NCBI GenBank assembly: GCA_900074745.1
Contig: LT598467.1
Coordinates: 248,001 to 312,000 of the forward strand
Reading direction: 5' to 3'
Origin: Lachancea mirantina
Lineage: Eukaryota > Ascomycota > Saccharomycetes > Saccharomycetales > Saccharomycetaceae
DNA: 64,000 nt
Shown here: one piece after another, positions 1 to 9,634 of the stretch
Layout of the letters: the number at the start of each line of letters is the position of its first letter
Numbering within the stretch: position 1 is the first letter of the stretch
Position numbers and translations under genes: made by a program
The notes under the pieces: model-generated
The model's database searches: none
What the model was told of the DNA's origin: nothing
What the model saw: the letters and a program-made list of their open reading frames with translations, nothing else

Positions 1-79
1 CAGTTTCAACATCGTATAGGCCAATTCGTACCGCTGATGACCCTAAATCTATTCCTATACCAAGTCTTTCTGGTGTCAT
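1..79 (-). CDS. MPA43: FGGY-type carbohydrate kinase homologue, N-terminus only (MPA43-like)
   Basis: Only the first 26 codons are in the window; the gene runs off the left edge. The start is the ATG whose complement is at 77-79. The peptide contains GIGIDLGSSAVRIGLYD, the phosphate-1 ATP-binding motif that opens FGGY carbohydrate kinases (IDLGSSxVR). The neighbour RPA49 lies on the same strand, which matches the S. cerevisiae order MPA43 (YNL249C) - RPA49 (YNL248C), so MPA43 is the best name. Other FGGY kinases cannot be excluded from so short a piece. MPA43's substrate is not established. Confidence 0.72.
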   Translation of the reverse strand, partial: MTPERLGIGIDLGSSAVRIGLYDVET

Positions 80-265
80 CGTCGCTATCCTGTTTCGTGA
101 AAGCTTTTAATGTTTTTTAGGTTTATCATGACATTTGTAAATTGAAAAATGTAAATGCTGCGGCGCCGTGTGACAATTAAGAGTTAAGGATTTTCGTTTG
201 CAATTTAACTTCCGAAATACAAAGCTTATGAGCTATAAAGCGTATTTAAACGGACAAAGCCAATC

Positions 266-1504
266 TCACCTTTTTCCAGCTCTTGCCCTTCTGGAAGGCT
301 CTGGTAATCTGAATGGGACTTTCATAGTAGCAATCTTATAAGTAGAAGCAACGCTTTTTGGAATTCCGAAAGCTTCGGCTTGAGAAACGGTAGCGCCTTT
401 CACAATAGCACCGAGATTTTTAAAAAGGCTGACGATTCTTGAAGGTTTCAATCCTAGCTCCTGGGCTAAAGGAGAGATTTCCACGATGAAATTGTCCAAA
501 TGCAAAATAATGACTAAAATGTAGCTTAACAACTTATCCTCTCTTTGAGGGTCGATAACAAACGAACGATCCTTTGACTTTCCGAACTGTCCCGCTTTTA
601 AGACTGTAAATCGTTCCAAAATGCCGTCAACGAGAACATCGGGAGGAGCATTCAGTCTCTCCAGCAGTCTGGTTTTATCACTTACCCTTCTGTTTTCGTA
701 CACTCCCAACAGGAGAGATAAGTAGTAGAGTAACTGGAGTTTAGGAGTTTGCGCAGGCTGAGTCAAAGTAGGCAATTTTTTCGAAACATAGCGAGATTTA
801 GTGTGCGGGAAGAATTGAAGTCTCTTGGTCGCGTCCCCTTCCCTCATCAAAGTACCAACACGAATAAATTGCCATTCTCGCTTCGGTATGACATTGTTGA
901 TTGGATATATTTGTTCGACGTCCGTTGCGTCCACATTGGCGATTGGCGTTGTTCTATCCTGTGCAGCAAGACGAACCATGTCATCTCCTAGGGGAAGATC
1001 TTTAGACGCGGTTCTGACAGCCTCAACGATGTCAATAGCAGATTCTGCAAGTTTATCCGAGTCTATCCGATTTCTCTCCAAATCTGCAATAGCTTTTTTG
1101 GCTTTCTTGGTACCAAAAGCTTCACCGAGCGCATTACGGGAAAGAGCTGCACGCACATTGAGCTGTTTAATGTCTGGTCCGGCGAGCTCCTTTTTAGATT
1201 TAGATATCGCTTTTGTCGCCATAACGGGCGCATTAAACAGCTGAACGCTTCTGGTTTTGCGGTCGTAAACACCCACCATATATTGATTGCTGTTTACACT
1301 GTCCTCATCACATTTTCCCTCATATTCAATACGCTCGTTCTCTCCATGAATCTTAAATTTACCGGCATTAGATGTGCTCTGATACAACTCAAACTTGGTG
1401 TTTTTAGGAACCGTGAAACCTTTAAAGAAACTTCCAACGGCCACAGAAGGTTGCTCCTCGTAGCCCGTAATCTCAATCTCGGAGTGTCCGCGTTTAGAGC
1501 TCAT
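266..1504 (-). CDS. RPA49: RNA polymerase I subunit A49
   Basis: A49 forms a TFIIF-like heterodimer with A34.5 on RNA polymerase I and supports initiation and elongation on rDNA in the nucleolus. The 412-residue product matches the family length (about 415). The N-terminal 100 or so residues fit the A34.5-dimerisation domain, followed by a basic linker and a C-terminal part (from about residue 190) that fits the tandem winged-helix domain. The ATG at 1504 is used because the open frame upstream of it begins with a non-ATG codon. The promoter (1546-1598) has two PAC elements around an RRPE. Position next to an MPA43-like start agrees with the S. cerevisiae neighbourhood. Confidence 0.93.
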   Translation of the reverse strand: MSSKRGHSEIEITGYEEQPSVAVGSFFKGFTVPKNTKFELYQSTSNAGKFKIHGENERIEYEGKCDEDSVNSNQYMVGVYDRKTRSVQLFNAPVMATKAISKSKKELAGPDIKQLNVRAALSRNALGEAFGTKKAKKAIADLERNRIDSDKLAESAIDIVEAVRTASKDLPLGDDMVRLAAQDRTTPIANVDATDVEQIYPINNVIPKREWQFIRVGTLMREGDATKRLQFFPHTKSRYVSKKLPTLTQPAQTPKLQLLYYLSLLLGVYENRRVSDKTRLLERLNAPPDVLVDGILERFTVLKAGQFGKSKDRSFVIDPQREDKLLSYILVIILHLDNFIVEISPLAQELGLKPSRIVSLFKNLGAIVKGATVSQAEAFGIPKSVASTYKIATMKVPFRLPEPSRRARAGKR

Positions 1505-1545
1505 GTTCAATGTGTATCAATCTTAAAGTTTAGCGAGATATTGAG

Positions 1546-1598
1546 CTCATCGCATGATTTTTTTCATTATTCTATGGAAAAAATTTTTTAGCGATGAG
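1546..1598 (-). promoter_or_regulatory. PAC-RRPE-PAC cluster upstream of RPA49
   Basis: CTCATCGC (complement of the PAC core GCGATGAG) is at 1546-1553, GCGATGAG is at 1591-1598, and between them AAAAAATTTTTT at 1578-1589 fits the RRPE. The PAC sites face opposite ways. PAC (Dot6/Tod6) and RRPE (Stb3) are the known promoter signature of polymerase I subunit and ribosome-biogenesis genes, and RPA49 starts 42 bp away. Confidence 0.85.
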
Positions 1599-1599
1599 C

Positions 1600-2031
1600 T
1601 TAGACTCGATTCAGCGCCCATAAAACCCAGAATGAGTTGAAGAAATGACGAAAAGCCCATAACACCTTTACAAAAAGCTTAGCGATCCGATATAATTATC
1701 GAACTAATTCTTGATGTTGTTAATCTCATTGGGTTTTTATTTGAAAATTCTGCTCGTAGTTTTCCTAGCGGTTAAAATATTGGCGAAAATGTCGACGACA
1801 TGAGCCTTTTCTTCGCATTGTGGTACTGAGAATTCTTGTATCATATCAATATCAATTTATGCTATTACTGCCAATTCATGATGCATAGATTAACCGTTGA
1901 AGTTGAGCTCCTTCTTCTTAAATTATTTTAATAAAGCCGCTGCAACAGTAGCGAAAAGATATATCATAATATAGTAGTTTTCATTGTGAGACTTGAAAGA
2001 GCGGGAGACGGAGACAATCAGTAAGGCTTGG
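1600..2031. other. Intergenic region between divergent RPA49 and DPH4/JJJ3
   Basis: About 430 bp of AT-rich sequence without a supported gene. Its left edge carries the RPA49 PAC/RRPE elements. I see no tRNA or other RNA gene here. Confidence 0.6.
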
Positions 2032-2520
2032 ATGAATCGACAGCGAACATATTATGAAATTCTAGGACTCGATGCTGACACCGACATTGAAGGTGTGAAG
2101 AAAGCATACAGAACTCAACTTCTTGAAGCGCATCCTGATAAAAACCGTTCGATCAATGGCTCTCAAGCGTCGGTGCAAGAAATAAAACAAGCTTACGCAA
2201 CGTTAGTGAACCTGGATTTAAGGGCGAAATACGACGCATATCTAATGGAAAACAGTAAGAAACTGGGATTTCACAGTACTGGAGATGGGCTGGACTCTTT
2301 TTCTCTCGATGAGCTTGAATTTGATCCTGAAAAAGGCGTGTTCGCAATGGATTGCCCTAGATGCCAAAGGCAGCACGGTTTCGAGGTTTCCGAAAAAATT
2401 CTCGAAGAGCATTGCATTGAGCGAAGAGAAGGCGGGTTCCAGGTTGTGCTTCAATGCTCCTCTTGTAGTTTGTGGGTGAATGTGATTTTTGACATAGTAG
2501 AAGAGTATGAGTCCTCTTGA
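2032..2520 (+). CDS. JJJ3: Diphthamide biosynthesis J-protein (Dph4/Jjj3)
   Basis: Dph4 is a type III J-protein needed for the first step of diphthamide formation on elongation factor 2. The 162-residue product has an N-terminal J-domain (about residues 5-65) with the HPD tripeptide at 34-36, followed by a CSL-type zinc ribbon with CPRC and CSSC pairs in the last 55 residues. The ATG at 2032 is chosen; an upstream in-frame extension begins only with TTG. The S. cerevisiae protein has 172 residues. The next gene, convergent, is the YJR098C homologue, as in S. cerevisiae (YJR097W-YJR098C). Confidence 0.92.
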   Translation: MNRQRTYYEILGLDADTDIEGVKKAYRTQLLEAHPDKNRSINGSQASVQEIKQAYATLVNLDLRAKYDAYLMENSKKLGFHSTGDGLDSFSLDELEFDPEKGVFAMDCPRCQRQHGFEVSEKILEEHCIERREGGFQVVLQCSSCSLWVNVIFDIVEEYESS

Positions 2521-2565
2521 TACGAAAGTGAGAAATCATATATATGAAGATAAATGTATTCGTGA

Positions 2566-4458
2566 TTAATCATTAAGTCTGGCTGTCTCAGATGCTATGT
2601 TTTCAGCATCAACCAGAGAAATAAATGCTTTGGCCATGGCTTCGAAATCTGTCATTAAACTAACATGTGCACACTCAGAAGCAACTTTTGCCACAACTGG
2701 GAATCCTCTTCTCTCTGGAAGCAGCCACTTATGGTGCACCACTCCATCCCCAGGCCCATAGTAAAATTCATCATATATGCCATCCTTTATTTGCTGAAGA
2801 CCGCTCACTTTTGCGCCACGAACTGTTGGCACTCTGTTGCCATAAACCATGGCTAAAGGAGGGTATTGTTTTGTCTTATCGTATTGAAGCTCTTCCAAAA
2901 AGACCCTCGTACGTTTAAGAGTTCTCTCAAGGTAATTCTTAGAGTCTTCGAGCGAAGTTTTAAACCCCTTTTCCTCACTACCGCCAATGCTGGGCTTCCG
3001 GATCATGTCAACGTGCGAAAGAATGCTGAAAAGGTCTTTGTCCTTGTCTTTGTCCTTCTCTGACGACGGTGAGCTTGAGTTACTGTTCTCTCGAGAGCGT
3101 TCGTCGCTAACCAAAGGAGATAATCCATATTCATACCATACATTTGGGTCGAAAAAGTCTAGATCGTACCTTTCAAAAGTGGCCTTGTTTACAAAACATC
3201 TTCCGTCAAAGGGCAGGAAGTAGAAACTGCTTCTCATGAAAAAATTAGCTTCGGCGCTTAAAATGGATTTATTGAAAATGACTTCATCTCCGAACCTTAG
3301 TGGGCCTAAAATGTTCGGGCATTGACTGGGTGCACCGACGTAAATGATTCCTCGAACCAGGCTTGTATGCTCTTGAAGCACTTTGTGGGCAATAAGGCCT
3401 CCCATAGAATGCGCAATAATGTAAGTCCCCCTTTTTACTCTTTGCTTGCGATGAATGTCTTGTAATTTTTCTGCAAGCTGCTTGGCCGGTATGTCTAACG
3501 AGAGTCTCCAATCAAAACCAAAGTCTTCGATGTTAACTCGTGGATTATTTCTCAATCGTTTAATAAGCCTGCTTGCCACGTCCACTGGCCCTAGATGCGT
3601 CAACATGCCGTCGGGATAAATGTGTTTTTGCGTTTCGAATTCATCTTCATCCCTGGGACCTATCAGTAAATCTACTTTCCTGATATTCAATCCGGCTCGT
3701 ATCGGAATCCATGCCCTCCGCTTCGTCTCCACATCCCGCAAAATACTGCCCCTGTATCCGCCAAGAATAACAATATCCCCTTCGAGCTCTTCCCATATAG
3801 TCTCTATCCTCGCTTTAGAGTAACCATCGTGTGTGGTTTGATTGGGGTTTATCGAAAGTCCTCTGATAGTATGAAATAGAGCTTCCGGCGCAAAAACCCT
3901 CTTTACAGCCATGGCCCTAACGTTGTCAATTCCCTTTTCATCTTGAAAAAGCTTCAATTCTTCGATGGACGTGATTGTTTCCTGCCGTACAAGTTTTTCC
4001 TTGATTTCTTTTCGATTGTACTTTCGTAGTTTGTCCTCGTTCTTCTTGACTCCCTGCGTCTTATGACGCGGCAGTAATGTGTTCTTAAGCGTACTGAGCG
4101 GAGAAGTGGGAAGCAAATTTTTGCCTCCGAAAGGGAGATTGAAGGTAAAAATGCGATGGTTGTGTTTATCCACCTCTTGGCTGTCCTGAATGTCCGGCAA
4201 TTCTTCTTTATCGGAACTACCCTCGTCTTCACTTTCATCATAAATAGTATGTGGTCGGCGTTTCACTTTCTTAATTTTCTGGTGACCCACCACTGTTGAA
4301 CCGCCAATCAACGACTCGGTTTCTGATCCGCTATCGGTGCCCTCGTTCAAACTATTACGTCTTGAACTTTGCTGGTTATCATCGCTTTCACAACTCGAAG
4401 CATCAGTTGTGCGATCTCTTTCAAGATCTGAGTCCACACTACTTTCCCTGGATCCCAT
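2566..4458 (-). CDS. Alpha/beta-hydrolase (LCAT/lipase-like), YJR098C family
   Basis: A 630-residue protein. The first 160 residues are charged and Ser-rich, probably disordered and phosphorylated. Then comes a hydrolase-like region with VILGGYRGS (oxyanion-hole type strand) near residue 230 and AHSMGG, an AxSxG variant of the lipase nucleophile elbow, near residue 345. A GDGVVHH segment near residue 575 could supply the catalytic His. The fold suggests an acyl ester substrate, but the substrate is unknown. The order JJJ3 then this gene, convergent, matches YJR097W-YJR098C. A very acidic and KDKDKD-rich insert lies around residue 470. Confidence 0.8.
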   Translation of the reverse strand: MGSRESSVDSDLERDRTTDASSCESDDNQQSSRRNSLNEGTDSGSETESLIGGSTVVGHQKIKKVKRRPHTIYDESEDEGSSDKEELPDIQDSQEVDKHNHRIFTFNLPFGGKNLLPTSPLSTLKNTLLPRHKTQGVKKNEDKLRKYNRKEIKEKLVRQETITSIEELKLFQDEKGIDNVRAMAVKRVFAPEALFHTIRGLSINPNQTTHDGYSKARIETIWEELEGDIVILGGYRGSILRDVETKRRAWIPIRAGLNIRKVDLLIGPRDEDEFETQKHIYPDGMLTHLGPVDVASRLIKRLRNNPRVNIEDFGFDWRLSLDIPAKQLAEKLQDIHRKQRVKRGTYIIAHSMGGLIAHKVLQEHTSLVRGIIYVGAPSQCPNILGPLRFGDEVIFNKSILSAEANFFMRSSFYFLPFDGRCFVNKATFERYDLDFFDPNVWYEYGLSPLVSDERSRENSNSSSPSSEKDKDKDKDLFSILSHVDMIRKPSIGGSEEKGFKTSLEDSKNYLERTLKRTRVFLEELQYDKTKQYPPLAMVYGNRVPTVRGAKVSGLQQIKDGIYDEFYYGPGDGVVHHKWLLPERRGFPVVAKVASECAHVSLMTDFEAMAKAFISLVDAENIASETARLND

Positions 4459-4988
4459 TTAGTAAAGTGATGTCTTGTGAGTCGTCTATCTCGGAATGCT
4501 GAAGTTAGGACTGATATCGGATCCGATTGACGAAAAACCCGTAATTAAGATTGATATCCCTTCGGCACGCCGCTTTTAGCGCTCGTAGTCTCAGGTAGAG
4601 CTAAATTTGTAAACACGTTACCGGAAAGTAATATTAGAATCGTCGATTAGTCTCAGATCTATTAAAAGTTGAACGCGATTTATTATTGTTGGTTCACGGC
4701 TGATTCTATCTCGATGGTTGATCGATCTTCCTGCCCTCTTGGAGAAACTTCGATCACTTGTAACGGTGAAATAGCAAGAGCCCGAAAAGTAAATACGTTT
4801 AAAATGATGAAAAATTCGTGAACAACGACGAAACGTCCAATATCAACAATCATTGCTCACGGTTAGGACCATCAGAAAATTCTCTGAGTCACTTGGTTTC
4901 CAGATTCATTACGCGATAATATACAAAAGAACGCGGTGCTGGGACTTTAGTTGAGTTGTTTTTGACTTGTTTCAGAGTACTCAAGTGT
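4459..4988. promoter_or_regulatory. Divergent promoter region of the hydrolase and CysRS genes, with Gcn4-type site
   Basis: About 530 bp with no supported gene. TGAGTCA at 4885-4891 is a perfect Gcn4 (AP-1-like) site about 100 bp before the first CysRS ATG. Aminoacyl-tRNA synthetase genes are often Gcn4 targets in yeasts; regulation here is inferred. Confidence 0.6.
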
Positions 4989-7298
4989 ATGCTAAAAACT
5001 CTTGGACGTCGTATCTCAATTAGTCAATTTTGCAGAATGTCGACATCCCAGCCAAAAGTAGCGCAACCAAAATGGTACAAACCTGAGGCAAAGAACGAAA
5101 AACCTGCTCTTAAAGTTTATAATACGCTGACACGGTCCAAGCAAGAGTTTGTACCTCAATCTGGGGATCGCACTATCACTTGGTATTCATGTGGACCTAC
5201 TGTTTACGATTCTGCGCATATGGGGCATGCAAGAAATTATGTGTCTATCGACATTAACCGTCGTATCATGCAGGATTATTTCGGATACAACGTGGTCTTT
5301 GTTCAGAACGTGACGGACATCGACGACAAGATCATCGTTCGCGCTAGACAGAACTACTTGTTCGAAGAGTTCGTTGCGGCAAACGGCGCGAAGAGCAGTC
5401 GTGAAGTCAAGGACAAAGCGCAAGATGCGCTTTTGGAGTTTATCCAAAAAAACTTGAAGCAAGGAGTCTCCTCCGTTCCAGAATATCAAAAGTGGTATAG
5501 CACGTTGGACGTTGCCAAGGAGAAGGAGCAAGACCCCAAATTCCTCATGAACTCGTCCTCAGTGCAAAAGGCTATTACTGGAATTGACACGGCTTGCGAT
5601 GAAGAGTTTTTCGAGCTGATTAAAGATGTGATGATTCCGGCTCTTGATGCAGAAAAGGGTCATCTTGTCAACGACCCTGAAGTTTTCCGAAAGCTCCCGG
5701 CGTACTGGGAGAGTCAATTTGACAAGGACATGGCCGCTTTGAATGTGCTATCACCTACGATAACGACGCGAGTCTCAGAATATGTGCCCGAAATCATTAG
5801 CTTCGTCGAGAAAATTTTGGAAAATGGTTATGCCTACGCGACTTCTGATGGCTCTGTTTACTTTGACACTGTCCGTTTCGACTCGGATGATAGGCACATT
5901 TACGCAAAGTGCCAACCTTGGAATAAAGGAGTGGTCGAATTGATCAACGATGCTGAAGGTTCTTTAAGTAATTTCGGTACTGCCAACGGTAAGCGATCTT
6001 CCAACGATTTCGCGCTTTGGAAAGCTTCGAAGTCCGGTGAACCAGAATGGGAGTCACCTTGGGGAAAGGGTAGACCTGGATGGCACATCGAATGTTCAGT
6101 TATGGCTAGTGACATCCATGGACCTACAATGGATATACATTCTGGTGGTATCGACTTGGCTTTTCCTCATCATGATAACGAGTTAGCGCAGTCCGAGGCA
6201 TATTTTGATGAAAAGCAATGGGTGAATTACTTTTTGCACACAGGGCATCTTCATATTGAGGGTCAAAAGATGTCCAAAAGTTTAAAGAATTTTATTACCA
6301 TACAAGAGGCACTTCAAAATTACAGTCCGCGGCAACTTAGGTTGGTTTTTGCTTCTGCGCAATGGAATAATCAGCTCGACTTCAAGGAAAGCTTGTTAAG
6401 TGAGGTGAAATCAACCGAGTCCACGCTAGGCAACTATTTCAAAAATGTTCGTGCTCTGAAAAGTGATTATGAACATCAACTTGGGAAAGGAATTGTAATC
6501 TCTAAAAAATTACGGCCTGTGGAGAAGAGACTTTATAATGATTTGGACGCTGCTACAGAAAAGGTTCATGCAGCCTTCTGCGACAATTTTTCTACTCCAA
6601 TTGCGCTGAAAGCGTTAGTCGAGTTAATCACAAAGGCGAACACTTATATTGCACATGAACAGTCTAACATTAGGATCGAAGTCCTCATAGCAGTCTCTCG
6701 CTTCGTCACGAAGATACTGAACATTATAGGTATAACATCAAGACCTGACGGTTTGGGATGGCTGGAAGATGAAAACGGACAGGGGACTGAGTTGAGAGCC
6801 TCAAAGGAAGACATCGTTCTACCTTATGTGAAATGCTTATCTTACTTTAGAGATCAGGTAAGGGAATTGGCTATCGACCAAAAGCCACATGGCGAGCTAC
6901 TTACCTTGACGGACAGAATCAGGGATCAGGATCTGCTTAATCTTAACGTTGCCATCGATGATAGAAATGGCCAAGCATCTCTCGTGAAGTTTCTGACTGA
7001 CGATGAGAAGTATGACTTAATCAAAGTTAATAACGAAAAATTACAGAAGCAGCTAGAGAAAGAAGCCAAAAAGGCGGAGCAAGCCAAATTGAGATTAGCT
7101 CAAGAAGAAGAGAAAAGAGAAAAGGCAAAGACTAGTCCGGAAAATATGTTCAAAACTTCAGAATATTCTGCTTGGGATGAAGACGGCTTACCTATCAAGG
7201 ATAAAGACGGTATTGATATTACGAAGTCTATGACAAAAAAATTGAAAAAACAATGGGAATTACAGAAGAAGTTACATGAAACCTATTTTAAAGCATAA
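4989..7298 (+). CDS. CRS1: Cysteinyl-tRNA synthetase, probable dual cytosolic/mitochondrial
   Basis: Class I synthetase that charges tRNA-Cys. From the ATG at 4989 the product has 769 residues (S. cerevisiae YNL247W: 767). The zinc-ligand motif CGPTVYD is at 68-74, the HIGH signature as HMGH at 77-80 and KMSKS at 427-431. WHIECS and HHDNE motifs of the zinc site and active site lie between them. The first 16 residues are Arg-rich, hydroxylated and free of acid, like a mitochondrial presequence; a second in-frame ATG at 5037 (residue 17) would give a cytosolic form. The C-terminus is a long Lys/Glu-rich helix. The next genes VPS75-CWC25-SUI1-SLA2 repeat the YNL247W-YNL243W order. Confidence 0.95.
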   Translation: MLKTLGRRISISQFCRMSTSQPKVAQPKWYKPEAKNEKPALKVYNTLTRSKQEFVPQSGDRTITWYSCGPTVYDSAHMGHARNYVSIDINRRIMQDYFGYNVVFVQNVTDIDDKIIVRARQNYLFEEFVAANGAKSSREVKDKAQDALLEFIQKNLKQGVSSVPEYQKWYSTLDVAKEKEQDPKFLMNSSSVQKAITGIDTACDEEFFELIKDVMIPALDAEKGHLVNDPEVFRKLPAYWESQFDKDMAALNVLSPTITTRVSEYVPEIISFVEKILENGYAYATSDGSVYFDTVRFDSDDRHIYAKCQPWNKGVVELINDAEGSLSNFGTANGKRSSNDFALWKASKSGEPEWESPWGKGRPGWHIECSVMASDIHGPTMDIHSGGIDLAFPHHDNELAQSEAYFDEKQWVNYFLHTGHLHIEGQKMSKSLKNFITIQEALQNYSPRQLRLVFASAQWNNQLDFKESLLSEVKSTESTLGNYFKNVRALKSDYEHQLGKGIVISKKLRPVEKRLYNDLDAATEKVHAAFCDNFSTPIALKALVELITKANTYIAHEQSNIRIEVLIAVSRFVTKILNIIGITSRPDGLGWLEDENGQGTELRASKEDIVLPYVKCLSYFRDQVRELAIDQKPHGELLTLTDRIRDQDLLNLNVAIDDRNGQASLVKFLTDDEKYDLIKVNNEKLQKQLEKEAKKAEQAKLRLAQEEEKREKAKTSPENMFKTSEYSAWDEDGLPIKDKDGIDITKSMTKKLKKQWELQKKLHETYFKA

Positions 7299-7492
7299 AA
7301 TGATGTAGCAGTTTACTCATTCAACTTATAGAATCCTTAATATTACATTTTTCAATTTTCAGGTTTTTACCTTGACGTAGTAGTGGGTCTTGCTTGATAG
7401 TGAGAGATTGTTTTTCAAAGCAGGTGGAGAAAAATGGAGATCTAATACTTAGAAAGGTCTTCCAAAGGCTTTTCTTGACATTATTGCAAGTG

Positions 7493-8353
7493 ATGGAAGC
7501 AACGTATGTATTCTCATAACGTTGAGTTCGTTTGATGTTTGACTAATAATAAGGAAGTGGTGTTGCTTTGAATAAACTCGCTGAGTTGGAAGAAGAGCTC
7601 GAAGTTGTTGATAAAGATGTTGAGCTGTTTAAACTAAAAAAGGTTCAACCAATCTTCAAACGAAGGGACAAATTGCTGGAAGACGTTCCTGAATTCTGGA
7701 AGGTAGTACTATCACAACATGGTGATTTTGGAAATTATGTAAGAGCAGGGGATTTGAAATATATCGACGCGATCAGGAAGATTGATTTAGTACCACTTTG
7801 CCTTGATGATTCAAGTTGCGACCCGCGCGACTTTAGAATAACGTTCTATTTCGACGGTATTGATGGTGACTTCGAAGGGCAAGAAGTTTCCAAAGTTTTC
7901 AAAGTTTGCTATGATAAAAGTAAGGTGAAGTTTTCGAGAGAAGAGGACGAAGACGATTATGATGAAGATTTAGGCTTTTTGACGAGTGAAGCTGTGAATA
8001 TCAAGTGGCCCAAAAGTTATGATTGGATTAACCCACTTAAAATTGAGGATAAAAGCTCATCTGAGGGAAAACGCAATTATAGAATTGGGATGAAGTCTTT
8101 TTTTGCATGGTTCAAATGGACCGGCTTGAAACCACGGAAGGAGTTCCCCGACGGTGGTGGTCTGGCGTCCTTACTCAGCGAGGATATTTATCCTCATTGC
8201 ATCAAATATTATGCTGAAGCTCAGCGAGATCTGGTTGATGAAACAGGTGACGATGAGGAAGTGAGTGACGGACCACTGCAGCTCGACGATGTGTTATTAG
8301 AATCAATGTCTGACTCAGAAAACCAACACGTTATAAAAAAGGCGAGGAAGTAA
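7493..8353 (+). CDS. VPS75: NAP-family histone chaperone Vps75, spliced
   Basis: Vps75 binds H3-H4 and works with the Rtt109 acetyltransferase. Exons are 7493-7503 and 7558-8353; the joined frame encodes 268 residues starting MEATGVALNKLAELEEELE (S. cerevisiae: 264). The body frame alone has no ATG near its start, so the tiny first exon is needed. A helical dimerisation segment (about 10-60) is followed by the NAP fold with ITFYFDGIDGDF and FFAWFKWTGLKP motifs, then an acidic tail and a terminal Lys/Arg cluster fitting a nuclear signal. S. cerevisiae VPS75 also has an intron near its start, as I recall. Confidence 0.9.
7504..7557 (+). other. 54-bp spliceosomal intron of VPS75
   Basis: The 5' splice site is GTATGT (7504-7509), a branch-like GACTAAT is at 7541-7547 and the 3' AAG ends at 7557. 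Joining after 7503 to 7558 keeps the frame; using the earlier AG at 7552-7553 would not. Without splicing the frame from ATG 7493 stops within nine codons. Confidence 0.85.
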
Positions 8354-8515
8354 TTTGTAGTTTGGATATGTTCAATAGTCCATATACGCTGGTTTTTTTT
8401 TTCCTGTGTTGGCCTAGACTCGGCTGAATTTTGGGACTTGTCTTTAGAAGAGTTAACACTAGAAGGCTTGTGAATTTTGTGGTGGCTGAATCTGCTGATG
8501 TCGCGTTGAGGAATG

Positions 8516-8977
8516 TTAGATGGTCTTGTAACTCGGGTAATTTTTTTTAAACTGGCGTCTTTTAATCGCCATTATAGGATCCTCGTTCAATATAGATGCA
8601 TCTACTTTAGAGGACTCTCTATATTTTACGGAAGTATCTTGGTATCCGACGTTTCTTGTTTGCTGATCCTTCTTGGTTTGCTTCAATACACTGTCATCTA
8701 TCTCCCTTCTTCCCAAAAGAAAGTCCTCATTCTGTGATGTTTTGGTTGGACTATCGTTGTACATCCACTCTAGACCATTTTTACGCTTCGAAACGGTCCC
8801 ATTCTCGTTCATAGACGCTAGCTGATCCAGTGAGCGTTCTTTTTCGAGTTCAACCTGCCTTTGTTTTATTTTCTGGTGTTCAGCGAGGGCTTGTTGTTCT
8901 GTTTCCCATACCTTCTTTTTGTTTTTTAACAGATGGGGGTTCCACGATTTGAGTAAATTTAGGTCGCCTGTTCCCAT
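8516..8977 (-). CDS. CWC25: Spliceosome step-one factor Cwc25
   Basis: Cwc25 joins the activated spliceosome to promote the first transesterification. The 153-residue protein opens with MGTGDLNLLKSWNPHLLKNK, the highly conserved Cir_N-type N-terminus of Cwc25, followed by a Gln/Glu/Lys-rich helix and a basic tail (S. cerevisiae: 179). It converges on VPS75 with a 162-bp gap. Gene order and strands match YNL246W-YNL245C. Confidence 0.92.
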   Translation of the reverse strand: MGTGDLNLLKSWNPHLLKNKKKVWETEQQALAEHQKIKQRQVELEKERSLDQLASMNENGTVSKRKNGLEWMYNDSPTKTSQNEDFLLGRREIDDSVLKQTKKDQQTRNVGYQDTSVKYRESSKVDASILNEDPIMAIKRRQFKKNYPSYKTI

Positions 8978-9307
8978 TTGTACTGTTATTTTTGGTAGTT
9001 GCTCGCTCTTGTTATTTATCTTTCAGTGGAGTGTTTTCTTATTTTCGATCATTTAAGAGATAACCGAGTGAAGAGAGACACACGAATTGTACGGAAAGTT
9101 CATTATCTCACTTTATGTAAGATAGCAACGTGCTTGAAAATCGTATTGATGACTCTTGAAGGAGCATTCGAATTATTCCAGAGTACAAGCTATTTCCTGT
9201 ACATAACTACTTAGGAGCCGTGAGCGTCGGTTAATTAGCAAAGATCCCGTAACTGGCATAGGGGTGAAGGAAAAACGTTTAAATGGTCGGCCTGAAAGAT
9301 CGGGCAC

Positions 9308-9634
9308 TTAGAAACCATGAATCTTGATGTTTTTCTTTTTCATCCCAAGTTGAGTGATCATAAATTCGCAAACTTTTGCTCTTTGATCACCTTGAAGCTG
9401 GATGATCTCACCCATTTCGTCGTCTTTGACAATGTTACCATTGCAAGCAAAGTCCTTCTTAAGGACTTTCAAAATTCTTTTCAAATCATATTCAGCTGGT
9501 ACACCTTGAACTGTGGTTAAAGTTTTTCTACCGTTTCTTTGCTGGATACGGATATGGATGTAATTCGCTGTAGTTGTCTCGTTGTCACCAGTGTCTGCGA
9601 AAGGATCGAAAGACTTCAAGTTTTCGATAGACAT
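9308..9634 (-). CDS. SUI1: Translation initiation factor eIF1
   Basis: eIF1 binds the 40S P-site region and enforces start-codon selection. The 108-residue product has the family's exact size and typical N-terminus (MSIENLKSFDPFAD), the IHIRIQQRNGRKTLTTVQG segment and the CEFM...MKKKNIKIHGF C-terminus. It diverges from SLA2, as YNL244C does from YNL243W. Confidence 0.97.
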   Translation of the reverse strand: MSIENLKSFDPFADTGDNETTTANYIHIRIQQRNGRKTLTTVQGVPAEYDLKRILKVLKKDFACNGNIVKDDEMGEIIQLQGDQRAKVCEFMITQLGMKKKNIKIHGF

